This document shows positions 15,059 through 26,213 of a stretch of DNA of 64,000 nucleotides, piece by piece. The translations under genes were made by a program, and so were the position numbers. The notes beneath the pieces were generated by a model. The model worked only from the letters and a program-made list of their open reading frames with translations. It was not told where the DNA came from and did not search any database. This DNA is from Neoconidiobolus thromboides FSU 785 (taxonomy: Eukaryota > Entomophthoromycota > Entomophthoromycetes > Entomophthorales > Neoconidiobolaceae), in NCBI GenBank assembly GCA_025603075.1, contig MU626261.1:248001-312000 (forward strand). The letters run 5' to 3'. Position 1 is the first letter of the stretch, and every line of letters begins with the position of its first letter.

Positions 15059-15158
15059 TGGGGTGTTTTTTTGGCTTTATTGTTTTTTCCATCTTTTAAG
15101 CACTATTTGAGTGAAAAAATTGTTAATAAATTCTTTAAATACAAAAAATACATCCCCA
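15059..15158 (-). repeat. 100-bp MITE-like element, copy 2
   Basis: Reverse orientation to copy 1, 38 bases away. Ends TGGGGTG and ACATCCCCA, flanked by TA on both sides. Together copies 1 and 2 form an inverted pair that could fold into a long hairpin. Confidence 0.85.
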
Positions 15159-15359
15159 TACATTCCATTTCAATTAAAATTTATAAAGTATGATTTTAAA
15201 TAGTATCATTATGAACACTATTAAAATTAAAATAAATTGTTAAATCATTAATCAAAAGAATAGTCGTTCTTTAAAAAATATTACAGTAAATTAATAACAA
15301 TTATACAATTAATAAAAATATTGATTTGAATATGTTCAATTAAAAGAGAATTCAATATA

Positions 15360-15459
15360 TGGGGATGCATTTTCGTATTTAAGGAATTTACTAACAATTT
15401 TTCCACTTAAATAGCGCTTAAAAAATGAAAAAAGTGATGAAACCAAAAAAACACACTTA
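15360..15459 (+). repeat. 100-bp MITE-like element, copy 3
   Basis: Begins TGGGGATGCATTTTCG with core TTAAATAGCGCTTAAAAAATG. The right terminus is decayed (AAACACACTTA) and runs into a short TA repeat. Confidence 0.8.
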
Positions 15460-15604
15460 TATATATGAGTTTAATAATTAATAAAATTTACACTTAGCGA
15501 TATAAAAAAATTGTTAATATAAATAAATATGTAACTTAAATGCAATATCTATTTAGCCTCTATTTTTATTTCGAAGATCATAGTAGGCTGTAATAACTAA
15601 ATAT

Positions 15605-16267
15605 AAAGTCCTTGGAGCAACGGAAACCGAATTTTTTGATGAAAGTTATGAACGTCATGTATTTGTGAAAACACAACGTCAAGAAGCATATGGTGTGCCA
15701 ATCAAATTAAGTCCATTAAGTAATTGTAACTAGGAAAGTAATTATCTGTTATCTTATGAAAGCGGTACTGTTGAACTAAAATCCGATATACAAACTTCTG
15801 GTTTTGAAGCAGACTTTGACTTTGACCTTGAAGGGTTTTCAATGGGAGGTAATTATGAAGTAAGAAATTATATTACAATAGAAATTATATTAACAACTTC
15901 CAGTCATTCTTTAAGTAAAGAAGAAATCGGACTCTTTTATTTTAAACCAAGATATGAGATGTTTTTCTTGGTCTCATTACTTTTTCCATCTTTTAAGCAT
16001 TATTTGAGTGGAAAGGTTATTAGCAAGATTCTTAAACACAAAAATACATCTCCATATCAATATTGAAAAATGGATCATGCTGGCTATCAATTTGTGGGAG
16101 AAACAGTATGTAAAGCTAAAGTTGCCCAACTTCCTATAATTACTAAAGGTATAATCTTTGAAGGTGTAGTAAATTTACTAAAAAAATGCAGTCTTATTAT
16201 AAAAAAAGAACTTTGTGAAAATACTGAATTATTCACTGAGTACCAATTTAATAAAGCTGTACAATAA
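15605..16267 (+). pseudogene. Decayed unknown gene interrupted by a repeat
   Basis: A coding-looking stretch from about 15605 reads VLGATETEFFDESYERHVFV.. and stays in frame to an internal TAG at 15731-15733. It resumes in the same frame (ESNYLLSYESGTVELKSDIQ..) to about 15870. A copy of the 100-bp element occupies 15955-16054. Right after it a second open stretch (16070-16267) reads MDHAGYQFVGETVCKAKVAQ.. and ends at a stop. The acidic, aromatic-rich composition and balanced codon use differ from the surrounding AT-rich spacer. I do not recognise the family. Most likely one gene broken by a nonsense change and a repeat insertion; two short genes are less likely. Confidence 0.45.
15955..16054 (-). 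repeat. 100-bp MITE-like element, copy 4
   Basis: Exactly 100 bases, ends TGAGATG and ACATCTCCA, flanked by TA on both sides. It sits inside the decayed gene at 15605-16267. Confidence 0.85.
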
Positions 16268-16915
16268 ATTACAAATTAACACTGTTATATAACAGTAATA
16301 ACTATCTTATCGAACTATAATGATAGTCAATATTTTTATTATGATAGAATTCAAGTCTGAGAAAAAATAGTTTACGATTTTTGAAGATAAATGATTTAAG
16401 ATGTTTTCCGCTAAATACATATTAGATTATAAATTAGTTATAGCTTATACATAATATACATCTTTAGTATATGCCCTATAATACGAAAAAGCTTTTATAT
16501 AGAACTCGATGTATAGTTAATAAAATAAAATGCACAGAATTTCATAAGCTAGAACCAAATAATATTAACTTCAATATAATAAACAGCAAGTAAAAATGTG
16601 ATATAAAATAGCACTAGCTTTATAAAACTGCAGATACATTGGCTTTTGCCTTAGTTAGCTAAAACATACCATTATTTTTCTTTCGAACAATAATAAAATG
16701 CTTTGTTCAAAACATCAAACACTTTGAACTATTATTTAATTAAAAAGATAGTATAATATGATAGTAGTCAACCTGATACCAAATATATTAGTAGTTTGGC
16801 TGTTTACCAAATATGGAAATTAAATTCACAAAATTTAAAACAAGGACAATTATGTGTAATAAAAGGAGAAAATATATTGCCGGCTTAAAAGTTTTCATTT
16901 TTTAAAACATCAATC
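16268..16915. other. Intergenic region before PI4K
   Basis: 648 AT-rich bases. No repeat copy or coding stretch recognised; it should contain the promoter of the PI4-kinase gene. Confidence 0.5.
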
Positions 16916-18592
16916 ATGGATGAAACAATCAAAGAAAAAGATACCGAATTATTAGTAAATAAAACAGAAGACTTAGAAGAAATAAGACTAAGTAGCGAAT
17001 CGGAAAGAAATAAAAGAGAGCTACAAATTCAAGAGACAAGAATAAGGATAGACGGGGAAGAAAAAGAAAAGGAAGAAAAAGAGGAAGAGGAAAAGGAAAT
17101 TATACTAAGTTATAAGTTTACTAATGAAGAATTAAATGTAAGTCCTCAGCAATTTCTAAATGTAATACAGCAAGTTAATCAAGCTATAAAAAATAAACAA
17201 TTACCGAGAAGAATTCATCAAGGTTCTTCAGGTTCTTATTTTTGCGTAGATAAAGATGGTAATAATTTAGGCGTTTTCAAGCCTAAAGATGAAGAGCCTT
17301 ATGGACAATTAAATCCAAAGTGGACTAAATGGTTACATCGAAATTTGTTTCCTTGCTGTTTTGGTAGAAGCAGGTAAGATATTGCACTATACTTTGATGT
17401 TTAATAAAATCTAATAATATATTAGCCTGATACCTAATTTGGGTTATTTATCGGAGTCATCAGCATCAATAGTAGATAGAAGTTTGAACTTGGGATTAGT
17501 ACCACGTACTGAAGTAGTAAAATTAAGCAGTCCAAGTTTTCATTATAGATATAAAGATAAAAGAACAACAAAATTACCATTAAAAATAGGTTCGTTTCAA
17601 TTATTTTTAAACAATTATATGAATGGAACTGAATTCCTTGAAAAATACCCATTTCCAAAAAATAATAATGACAGTGATCATTTCCTGAGCACCGATGGTA
17701 TTCTAAAAAATGACATTCATTCTATGAATCATTTTTGGACTTTTAAAAGAAAACTTTATTTTCGACTAGAATTAGAGAAATTGATTGTTTTGGATTATTT
17801 AATAAGAAATACAGGTAAAGACGATAAACTTTTAATAATAGCATTGTTTATTAATGTTCATTATTTATAATAGATAGGTCTTCGGATAATTGGATGATAA
17901 AGGTATTAGGCAACGAAGAAATAAGAATAGCAGCCATTGATCACGGGTTAGCGTTCCCACATAAACATCCAGATAAATGGCGAAGTTATCCTTATGGCTG
18001 GCTAAGCTTACCTATTGAAATTATTGGGAAACCATTTCACAAAATAACACGTGCTTATTTATTACCAATATTAACTAGTATTGAATTTTGGGATCAATTA
18101 GAACACCAACTATTGAAGTTAAATAAGATAGATAATGATTTTAATTTAAAAATGTTTCAAAAGCAAATGCAAGTTATTAAAGGACAAGGGTTTAATTTAT
18201 TACAAAGTTTATTAAATAGCAATGATGGTCCAATTCAATTATGTAATAGGAAAAATAAAGTTGTAGAAGAAATTGTAGATAATAATAATCAAAATGATGA
18301 GTTTAATTTGAGTGTCATAAACACAGACAATAACAATATAAGTAGCAACAATCAAAGTGATTATTATAGTATAAATAATAACATGAATCAAGTAAGTAAT
18401 AATAATGATGTAACTCTAATGACAGAAACCCCGAATAAGGAAATATTGTTAAATAATAAGGACCCAAAGTTAATAAACTTCAATGATCCATTTGAAGACA
18501 AATTTGTATTAAATAACAACCCACTATCAAAAAAAAAAATATTAGGTAAATTAAAAGAGATTACAACTAAACCTTGGTTTACTTCATGTTAA
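16916..18592 (+). CDS. LSB6: Type II phosphatidylinositol 4-kinase (Lsb6-like)
   Basis: Makes PtdIns4P on endosomal, vacuolar and plasma membranes. Three exons (16916-17373, 17426-17814, 17874-18592) join to 521 residues. A Glu/Lys-rich charged N-terminus (about 1-65) precedes the kinase domain. Conserved steps are QGSSGSYFCVDKDG (nucleotide loop), GVFKPKDEEPYGQLNPKW (catalytic Lys region), the palmitoylation-type cysteines in FPCCFGR, LIPNLGYLSESSAS, VLDYLIRNTDRSSDNWMIK (catalytic Asp, completed across intron 2) and AIDHGLAFPHKHPDKWR (metal-binding Asp). The C-terminus is Asn-rich and variable. It converges on the SET/MYND gene with 90 bases between stop codons. Confidence 0.93.
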
Positions 18593-18682
18593 TAGCAAAT
18601 TATAATAAATTGTATTTAAAACATATTATAAGTATATATAAACTATACAACATATTTTTATTTAGTTGTGCAATAAATTTTC

Positions 18683-20492
18683 TTAAATTACTTCGGATCT
18701 TACTAACTTTGTTAAGGTAGCATAAAATATATCCATTACTTTTTTTAACGCTTCATTTGTTTGTATTAGTACAAAATATTCTTTTAGATCATTCTCAAGT
18801 CTAGTGAAGATATTAGTAGGTAGTTCATTATCTATATAAAATACGATTAGACCGAATAAAAGTATTTGCCCATTTTTAACTAATTCAAGATTATCTTTGT
18901 AGTTTGGTAAAGTATTGTTATTTAATTGATTTAATAATTGATAAATATAAACAATAAATTCATAACTAATTTTATAAGATAATGGATGGTACTTAGTATA
19001 ATTTGATTTATATATTTTTTTAATTAATAAATAGTCAATTAAATAATCACATTGATTGATATGTTGATATAAATTGATACTGACTGGCAGTTGAAACTGA
19101 TCTATACAAGTTGTTAAATTTAAACCAGAATACGTATTCAATACATTAAAATTAATTTTATCAACTAATTTATTAGTATCTAATTCATGTAAGCATGGGT
19201 TTACCTTTAGCTTGTCTATGATATCACTGATTTTATTGACACTGAGTTTATCAGATACATTTTCAAACAAACTATAACTGTAAATTAACTTTTTATATTT
19301 ATCATAGCATTCAATCATCCGCCGCTGCTTCGTTGTAAATACAACTTTCATATACGCTTTTAATACATCCAATTGATCTAGTTGATGTAACATTTCAATA
19401 TAGCTAAATTGTTTATCTTCAAGTCCTTTATATGTATTGATATTCAACATACTATTTCCTAGTTTAGGTTCATCAAGTAGACTATAATCTACAATTAAAT
19501 CACTACATTTATTACAATTACATACAAAATTGTATTTATCCATTAGTAACTGCTTCCTTCGGTCTTTTGGTAAGATGACATCACAATAGCTTATTGTTAA
19601 CTCTTCATTAGGTTTGATTTGTCTTGTTGTAATGATATCAAAACTATTTTGACGCCTTGTTCCATTATATTCAAAATTGATAATACAGTTTGGCTCACAA
19701 GAATGATTAAGAAAAGAAGCTAAAGGTAAATTACAAAAGCCAATTGATTCGTGATTTAAGTTTATATCAAAAGAGTTATTTTTAGCGATTGATAAGACTA
19801 ATAATATTTCTTTCTTTTCAACTCTCTTTATTCCTTTTTTAACAAATAATTTGACCTGCTTACTATAAAATCCATTTAATCTTTCATAAATCTCATTTAC
19901 TGTTATTCTATCCAACTCTGTTTCTGGCCTTCCGCTAGGATATAAATCATAAAATAACCCCGTTTCATAAAAAACCTTTTCATATTTAAATTCATTTAAA
20001 TAAAGTAAATAATCCTCTGAATGTTTCTTGTTACTACTCCTTTTTATATTATCAATTTCACACGCCCATTTGGTTAAAAAAAAGTCAATTATTAAATCTT
20101 CAAGCTCCCGATCAACTAAACCAAATTCTTGAATGTATTTACATTCAATGAAATGCTTTTTGAACCAATTAATCTTACTGCACTCTGTACTACAATAAAT
20201 TCTATAACGACATAAACTACATTGAATGTAGGACTCTTTTGTTATCAAACATTCGCTGCACCTTTTCTCTTGTACTTTTTTTAAGCTTTGGCCTACAATC
20301 ATTCCTTGAATCATAATTTGTCGCTTTTCCGTTGGTTTTTCTAATAGTTGGTTCTATTTACTATGTATTTTACATAAATTAAGTAGTATTACCTCCTTCT
20401 CCAGGCGAATAAATCAGCCCTCTACCTTTACCAGGGATTTGTTTTAACTGAATATTTGCATTATTATTACTTATATATTTCTGAAGTGACAT
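18683..20492 (-). CDS. SET/MYND-domain protein (SMYD/Set5-Set6-like)
   Basis: Two exons (20492-20393 and 20340-18683) join to 585 residues. The split SET fold is visible. An N-terminal SET start, LKQIPGKGRGLIYSPGEGEK, is completed across the intron. A MYND zinc finger follows (about 52-95: CSECLI..CSLC..CSTEC..FIEC). The SET core has SFLNHSCEPNCIINFEYNG with the NHSCxPN cofactor motif and EELTISYCD. A post-SET cluster CNCNKC comes next, then a helical C-terminal domain of about 270 residues. SMYD-type proteins methylate lysines on histones and other proteins; the substrate cannot be inferred here. The intron acceptor at 20341 was chosen because it alone keeps the frame from MSLQKYI. Confidence 0.88.
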
Positions 20493-20847
20493 TAAAACTA
20501 GAGATTTCCAAGTTTATATATAAAATGTGATAAAAGTTATCAAAATTTTTGGTGTTCAAAGAATGTAGTAGTTAAATATCAATAGCCTAGTGACTCATAT
20601 AGTCTTTTATCTATTTCTATTGGCTATTGCTTTCCATTTTGCTTTTTAAGCTCAGATTAGAAAAGGTTTACTTTAAAGCTAAGTTTAAAGACAAAACACG
20701 TTATTATGTAATAGTGTAATTTACTATAAATATTATTTTGCGTATAGTAAACAAGCATAATAATGAAAATTGTCTTCAATGATATTAAATTACGTAATTT
20801 ATAAGAATTTAAAGGTTTGATTTAGTCAATTAGTGGTTAATAATGTA

Positions 20848-20939
20848 TGTGGGTGCGTTTTTTTAATTCATCACTTTTTCCACTTAAGTGCAAGTTGAGA
20901 TGCAAAATTGTTAGTAAAATTCTCAAAAATACATCCCCA
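20848..20939 (-). repeat. MITE-like element, copy 5 (diverged)
   Basis: 92 bases. Intact right end (TTCTCAAAAATACATCCCCA) but a diverged left end (TGTGGGTG) and diverged core (ACTTAAGTGCAAGTTGAGA). Confidence 0.7.
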
Positions 20940-21487
20940 TATATTATTTATTCGATAATTATCAAATCATCAAATATTGATATAGATATCATTTTAGCTT
21001 AGTTATGAGATATGCATATTGTTTTACTAGCCACATTATAATTATACTATTACTGTAGTTGGGTTTTAGCATTAGACTCTACCATTTTTCTTAGTTGGTG
21101 AATATACAATAGATTTTATAATCCTAATCTGCTATGGAAGTTACATTTAGTATTATTAATTCCTTCATTTAAAGGTATTCCCATTCAATATAACAAGTGA
21201 TTATATACATAAGAAAGCTTTATATATTTGTTAAAAGAAATAGGAAGTAGAAACAATTGGCTATTCTTAGTTTATATCTCCTAATCCACATGGTTTCATT
21301 GTAGGCTGTGTTTCAAGAATAAACTTTGAATATTATATTGACTTAATCAGCTAGTTTTAATGTAATAGTTAAATAATTTTTAAATATATTAACAATTATT
21401 GTTATCTTGCATCATAAATAGGCAATAGATTTAAATATAATAAAGTTGAAACATTTAAATCATGTAAGACATTACAGTTTTTTATGT

Positions 21488-21660
21488 TCAAATATGCGCA
21501 ATATTTTACCCTAATTCACTTTAAACATGCATTGGGTATTTAAATTTCGTGTTTGTTAAATAAAAATAGAAAAAATCGTCATGAATAAATTAGCAAACAC
21601 GAAATTGAAGATGCCCAATGCATGTTTAAAATGAATTAGGGTAAAGCATTCCATATTTGA
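21488..21660. repeat. Foldback (long imperfect hairpin)
   Basis: Two inverted arms of about 65-70 bases face each other across about 37 bases. The left arm contains ACCCTAATTCACTTTAAACA, TGCATTGGG and TTTCGTGTTTG. The right arm contains their reverse complements CAAACACGAAA, CCCAATGCATG and TGAATTAGGGT. The similarity runs outward to TCAAATATG / CATATTTGA. Its sequence is unrelated to the 100-bp element, so it is a different foldback element or a structured transcript. Confidence 0.85.
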
Positions 21661-21954
21661 GTGTTCAGCTGTAATTGATTTTGGTTGAGCTTTTATTAAA
21701 GGAACGTTAAAATTTTATTGTTATTTAAGTTAAATTAAGGTAACTTAAAAAATTCATTTTTTAGGTTTAGCTTCTATTTTGCTGGAGATTCGATTCTGAT
21801 CGTACTTTTATGCCAAACAGTTAGATCGAGAATTTTAAATCAAAATTATTATATAAATACTCGATCATTGTATTCAATAATTTTATTTTATATTATGAAG
21901 AAAAGTATATATAGGCATGGAAATCATCTATCCAAATTATTTTTATCTTCCAAA

Positions 21955-22455
21955 ATGAGTTCCAACATAATCGATACTTCTGCATTACCTAGCGACAAAC
22001 CACTTTCTCCAGAAAGAAAACGAATTATATCTGAAATCTTAGAATTGTATTGTTGTAGACCAAACGAAAAATATTATCTTAACTTTGAAAACGATTCTAA
22101 ATTCCAAGATCCGATATGTGATGCACGTAATCTTACAGAAATTAAAGCTCAATTTAATGCCATGCCCAAAGCGTTTTCAAATTCTGTTACTAAAAGCTGT
22201 AAAGTAGTTAAAAATGAAAAAGATACCATCCATTTTGATTTAGTGCAAGAATATACTTTTAGTGGCTTAGGATATACAAAAACAATGGAATCGACCACCG
22301 TTTTAGACTTTAATCAAAGTAACAAAATTATTAATTTTGAAGATCGTTGGAATCACTCTGCTAGCTGGAAAGATCATTCCCTCCTTGTAAACGTACAAAA
22401 TATGTTCCGTAGATTTAATGCTGTCGCTTTACCACATTTTATATCAACAAACTAG
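21955..22455 (+). CDS. NTF2/SnoaL-like domain protein
   Basis: A single-exon gene coding 166 residues from the ATG at 21955 (MSSNIIDTSALPSDKPLSPE). In-frame ATGs at 21895 and 21868 would add a 20-29 residue basic leader (MKKSIYRHGNHLSKLFLSSK) that could be a mitochondrial presequence. The body has the helix-helix-sheet pattern of NTF2-like proteins: RKRIISEILELYCCRPN.., YYLNFENDSKFQDPICDA (a typical SnoaL first strand), then three long strands ending FEDRWNHSASW. Fungal relatives are mostly uncharacterised. I infer the fold from pattern only; no enzymatic activity can be assigned. Confidence 0.7.
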   Translation: MSSNIIDTSALPSDKPLSPERKRIISEILELYCCRPNEKYYLNFENDSKFQDPICDARNLTEIKAQFNAMPKAFSNSVTKSCKVVKNEKDTIHFDLVQEYTFSGLGYTKTMESTTVLDFNQSNKIINFEDRWNHSASWKDHSLLVNVQNMFRRFNAVALPHFISTN

Positions 22456-22541
22456 TGTAATAAATTAATTTCTAATATTTTTGAATTATAAGTTGTAAAT
22501 AAAATTTACTATATACGATTAATCATCATTGTTTGTATATA

Positions 22542-22631
22542 TGGGTGTTTTTTCGGCTTCATTACTTTTTCATTTTTTAAGTACTATTTGAATGGCAAAG
22601 TTAATAACTCTTAAACAAAAACATATCCCCA
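22542..22631 (-). repeat. MITE-like element, copy 6
   Basis: 90 bases, ends TGGGTG and ATCCCCA, flanked by TA on both sides. A short deletion removes part of the GTTAGTAAA segment. Confidence 0.8.
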
Positions 22632-22756
22632 TAAAATAGTTTAATTCAATAATTTAAAAAACTGCCTTAAATTAAATCTACCAAACACACAAACATTACA
22701 TGAAATAAATTGTAAAAGTTAATAGCTTTTATAATTACGTTGATGGAATTATTAAA

Positions 22757-22857
22757 TGGAGATGTATTTTTTTTAAAAACTTTACTAACAATCCCTCCGC
22801 TCAAGTAGTGCTTAAAAAATGAAAAAAAAACAATGAAACCAAAAAAAAACATTCCCA
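22757..22857 (+). repeat. MITE-like element, copy 7
   Basis: 101 bases in the opposite orientation to copy 6. Begins TGGAGATGTATTTTTTTT, core CTCAAGTAGTGCTTAAAAAATG, ends ACATTCCCA. Confidence 0.8.
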
Positions 22858-23335
22858 AATGTCGTATTTTTTGGTCTAGGCAATCTTACTAGATGGCTGT
22901 ACCTTACATTCCCCACTTTTAGAGGTTATTTTGACATTATAAAAGTAACAGAATGGGGGATAAATACTAGAATACTAAAATCAATTTTTAACTCTTATAT
23001 ATTCCATGTAATAATACAAGTGTCTAAAAATAATAATCATTACTACTCCTACCCATAATACAACTGCAATTTGGCTTTAAATAGACTTAAAATAAAAATA
23101 TAACTATTGTTTGTTATCCTAGTATTATCATGTTTTTAAAATGCTAAATAGTATTCCAATCTAAAAAAGCCAATCTACCAAAAGGTCAGCTTTCAATTAT
23201 CAACCTTATTTTAAGTAATAAAATATAATCATAAAACTATAATTTAACACTTAATATAACAAAATAGATTATTTAAAATGAGGTTTATTAATATCAAATT
23301 AATAAGCTTTGAAAGGGAGTATGAAGATAAATAAA

Positions 23336-24292
23336 TTAATCATAATTTTGTATACTACAAGAGGCATCGAAGGTGGCTGAAACATTGTCACCATCAAAGG
23401 TTTTTTGAATCTTTTCATAATTCGCTTTATCTTTAACATATAAATCGATTTGACCGGCTCCAAAGGACCAAGATTCATCAATAACCTTAAAGCACCCATT
23501 GTGAGTTTTACCATTAGGAAGTTTTAATCCTTCAAATTCAGCAATGTGTACAATTGTTCCGACTTTGTGATCATTAACAGCAAGAGATACGTAAGTTTCT
23601 AATTTATCACCTTTAGACCCAATTGGATCAGATTTCTCAAAACAATTGCAGTCATCATCACCGCAATTAATAAATTGACCATTTGAAAGTAAGCCACTGC
23701 CTTCTAAATGTACAGCTTTCCAGTATTCAGAGCTAACTTTAGCAAGAACACCACCTTTACAATTTGGAATTTCAGTGTCTTTTCCTGAAGGGAAATCACT
23801 TTCTTTACTTACCCAGTAATAAGTAAATTTGTAGTTTTCACCACCTTTACCACCACTGGATTTTTTTACTGGTTTTTTATCATCATCTTCGGATTCTTCG
23901 GACTCTTCAGATCCTTTTCCTTTTCCTTTTCCTTTTCCTTTACCCTTGCCTTTATGCTCTTTTTCACTTTTTTCATCTTCGTCTTCATCATCTTTTTTAC
24001 CTTTGCCTTTGCCTTTACCCTTGCCTTTACCTTTACCTTTACCTTCTTCTTCTTCCTCATCATTGCTATCTTCTTTATCTTCTTTATCTTCTTTATCTTC
24101 TTTATCAGAGTCCTGCTCATCCTCATCATCACCACCCATTCCTCGTCTTAAAATGTTCAACATTGGGGAATTTTCTTGACTGCGTTTGATAAGACCGGTA
24201 CCAGCATTAGTGTGGTTAATTGGACTAGCAATTACAGCACTTAAGAGAACGGTAGTGAAAGTTAAAGTAGAAAGAAACTGTCCAAGCTTCAT
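23336..24292 (-). CDS. Secreted double-psi beta-barrel (3D-domain) protein
   Basis: Intronless, 318 residues. It opens with a signal peptide (MKLGQFLSTLTFTTVLLSAV, cleavage likely near residue 22) and a dibasic LIKR site at about 36, suited to Kex2 processing. Residues about 52-145 are low complexity: an acidic D/E-K-rich part with (EDK) repeats, then Gly-Lys repeats (KGKGKG..), acid again, and a second GK run. The C-terminal domain (about 150-318) carries conserved cysteines and GLKLPNGKTHNGCFKV..WSFGAGQIDLYV, the hallmark of fungal 3D/RlpA-like double-psi beta-barrels. Such proteins act at the cell wall and often bind polysaccharide. The charged repeat is unusual for the family and may tether the domain to wall polymers; that is inference. 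A TATA-like tttttatatg lies about 70 bases upstream. Confidence 0.85.
   Translation of the reverse strand: MKLGQFLSTLTFTTVLLSAVIASPINHTNAGTGLIKRSQENSPMLNILRRGMGGDDEDEQDSDKEDKEDKEDKEDSNDEEEEEGKGKGKGKGKGKGKGKKDDEDEDEKSEKEHKGKGKGKGKGKGKGSEESEESEDDDKKPVKKSSGGKGGENYKFTYYWVSKESDFPSGKDTEIPNCKGGVLAKVSSEYWKAVHLEGSGLLSNGQFINCGDDDCNCFEKSDPIGSKGDKLETYVSLAVNDHKVGTIVHIAEFEGLKLPNGKTHNGCFKVIDESWSFGAGQIDLYVKDKANYEKIQKTFDGDNVSATFDASCSIQNYD
23905..24110 (-). repeat. Hexanucleotide and 9-bp repeats coding KG and DKE runs
   Basis: On the + strand, repeats of ccttttcctttt / cctttacctttg type (coding Gly-Lys dipeptides) flank tcttctttatct repeats (coding Glu-Asp-Lys). They lie wholly within the secreted protein gene. 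All units are multiples of three, so the frame is kept. Confidence 0.85.
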
Positions 24293-24798
24293 AGTTGATT
24301 ATAGTTGAGTTAAAGAAGTTAAAGTGTTAGTTTTTAATATCGTTAAAGAATGCTAATCGTTCCTTTTTATATGTTTATAGTGTATGCTAGGTCAAGATAG
24401 TAATTAATTATACGTTTTCATTATTCGTAAGGTTGATATGTTTTCAGGCGAAAGCGGACTAAATATAGATCAGTTTATTTTTTTATGAATAGTATTTAAT
24501 TAATTAAAATCATTTTTCAAATGAAATTGCCTTTTGTTATTAAAATTTAATTTAAGAACATTTTAATATTGAATACTAGTAGTAATTCTTAATCTATTTC
24601 AGATTTTACATTTTTTTACTTCAAGCTATTATCAATACTTAATTTATTAATAATCATTGAGCATAACACCATTGTCGTTTTTGATAAATATTAAAAATAT
24701 TATGGAGTATCAATAGATTGTTCTTAATTATGTAATTTATTAAAATAAAAAATTAAAGATTAAAGAATCTTAAAAAAGAAAGTGCAATTGAATGTACA

Positions 24799-24888
24799 TG
24801 GGGGAATATTTTTCGGTTTCATCACCTCTATTTTTAAGCACAATTTGAGTGATAAATTGATAAGATTCTTAAACAAAAAGGCATCCCA
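24799..24888 (-). repeat. MITE-like element, copy 8
   Basis: 90 bases, begins TGGGGGAAT, ends GGCATCCCA; internal deletions in the core. Confidence 0.7.
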
Positions 24889-26112
24889 TATTAAAACTTC
24901 ATTTATAAAATAAAAACATGTAGGCTAATTAACGTTTTATTTGGTCTTTATTTAAGTTTTTCATGACTATGATTGTTTTTGAAAATTTGCTTATTAATAA
25001 AAATACACTATAATTTCATAAATATTTTTTAACTAAATGTACAATTATCTTGTTTTATTTTATTACCTAACCAGTTGTTTTCTAACATACAAGCTAGCTA
25101 ACTAGCTTTATTATGGCAAATAGGAAATTTCAAAACCTCAATACATTATACTTTTTAATTAATATTCAGTTGAGATCAAAGATGTATTTTGGTATAAAAC
25201 AATCAATAATGCTTTTATTTTGTTTATTTATCCATTTTTTTACACAGTAAGGATTAAAAAACAGTATTAAATGTTTAAACAAAAGTATTTCCATATTGGC
25301 TTTAATATCTTTTTCACTTGATTTTAAACAAAGGTAAAATATATTGGTCCATCGTGATATAGATGAACTATTGGAATCAGTATCTATTTTACGTAAGTTA
25401 GCTCGAGATTTAATGTTTAAAATGCCATCTACCTTTACTTTAACAAATTATTCTGATATTGATATTAGCTTATCATTCTAAAATCTTAAGTTGCCAAATT
25501 TATTTAACACTCTCTTTGGTCTTTCTAATCAATTGATTTAATTCTGAGTAGTACCTGTAACGCTAATTTCAGATACCCTACAAAAGATCCCAACCGAATG
25601 AATGAAATAAGTACTATATACGTTCTTGGTCGTAAGTGAAGTAACAGTGATTGGTAGCCTACCGGCAGTAGAAAATGGTTTTTAGTAAACCCAACGTTTA
25701 TACAAAAAAACCAGTCCTACTAGTTCTGATAATACAAGAATCTCAAGAAGTTGTGATAGCAAAGTATAAGCCGCAGCCAATCATTATTGAGTATGTTCAA
25801 TAAAATTAGTCTTAATAAAAATCGGTAGTTTTTTAGTCTTATAACATTTAAAGACAGATGGTAATTTTTAATACCTTATACAGCTCGTATAGTGGTTGAT
25901 TCTGTTTGTTTCTTTATACTTTTTGGGCTATAAATTTTATAAAAGATTCTTATAATATAAGATGCATTAAGAAATAATATTTACAATAAAATCTAAGTTT
26001 AATTGATAATTCTATATATCTCAAAAGCAAATGCTTTAGATTATACAATCGATATTGAGAATGTTTAAAACTATACATTTTCTTATACTTCAAGTTTATC
26101 TAAAAAAATAGA

Positions 26113-26213
26113 TGGGGATGATTTTTTTGATTTCATTACTTTTTCCACCTTTTAAGCGCTATTTAAGCGGAAAATTTGTTAGTAAAATTCTTAAACACAA
26201 AAATACATCCCCA
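26113..26213 (-). repeat. MITE-like element, copy 9
   Basis: 101 bases and close to consensus: TGGGGATG...ACATCCCCA, core CTTTTAAGCGCTATTTAAGCGG. Here the flanks are GA on both sides rather than TA. Confidence 0.9.

Larger units (their letters stand above)
14204..15604. other. Repeat-bearing intergenic region
   Basis: About 1.4 kb with no intact gene. It contains the promoter of the histidine phosphatase gene at the left and three copies of the 100-bp element at the right (14921, 15059 and 15360), listed separately. Confidence 0.6.
20493..21867. other. Intergenic region with repeat and foldback
   Basis: About 1.4 kb without a gene. Contains a copy of the 100-bp element (20848-20939) and a strong inverted repeat (21488-21660), listed separately. 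The rest is AT-rich spacer. Confidence 0.6.
22456..23335. other. Intergenic region with two repeats
   Basis: 880 bases between the SnoaL-like and DPBB genes, which converge here. Holds element copies 6 and 7. No other gene seen. Confidence 0.6.

Noticed and set aside
23866-24179. Several overlapping open frames rich in KM, PLPLP or FTF repeats
   Set aside because: They are other frames of the secreted protein's repeat DNA; repeats with a period of three leave all frames open.
25347-25800. Possible gene in the repeat-rich spacer (HRDIDELLESVSIL..)
   Set aside because: The open stretch is short, followed by stops, and no family is recognisable; kept only as a remark in the spacer entry.
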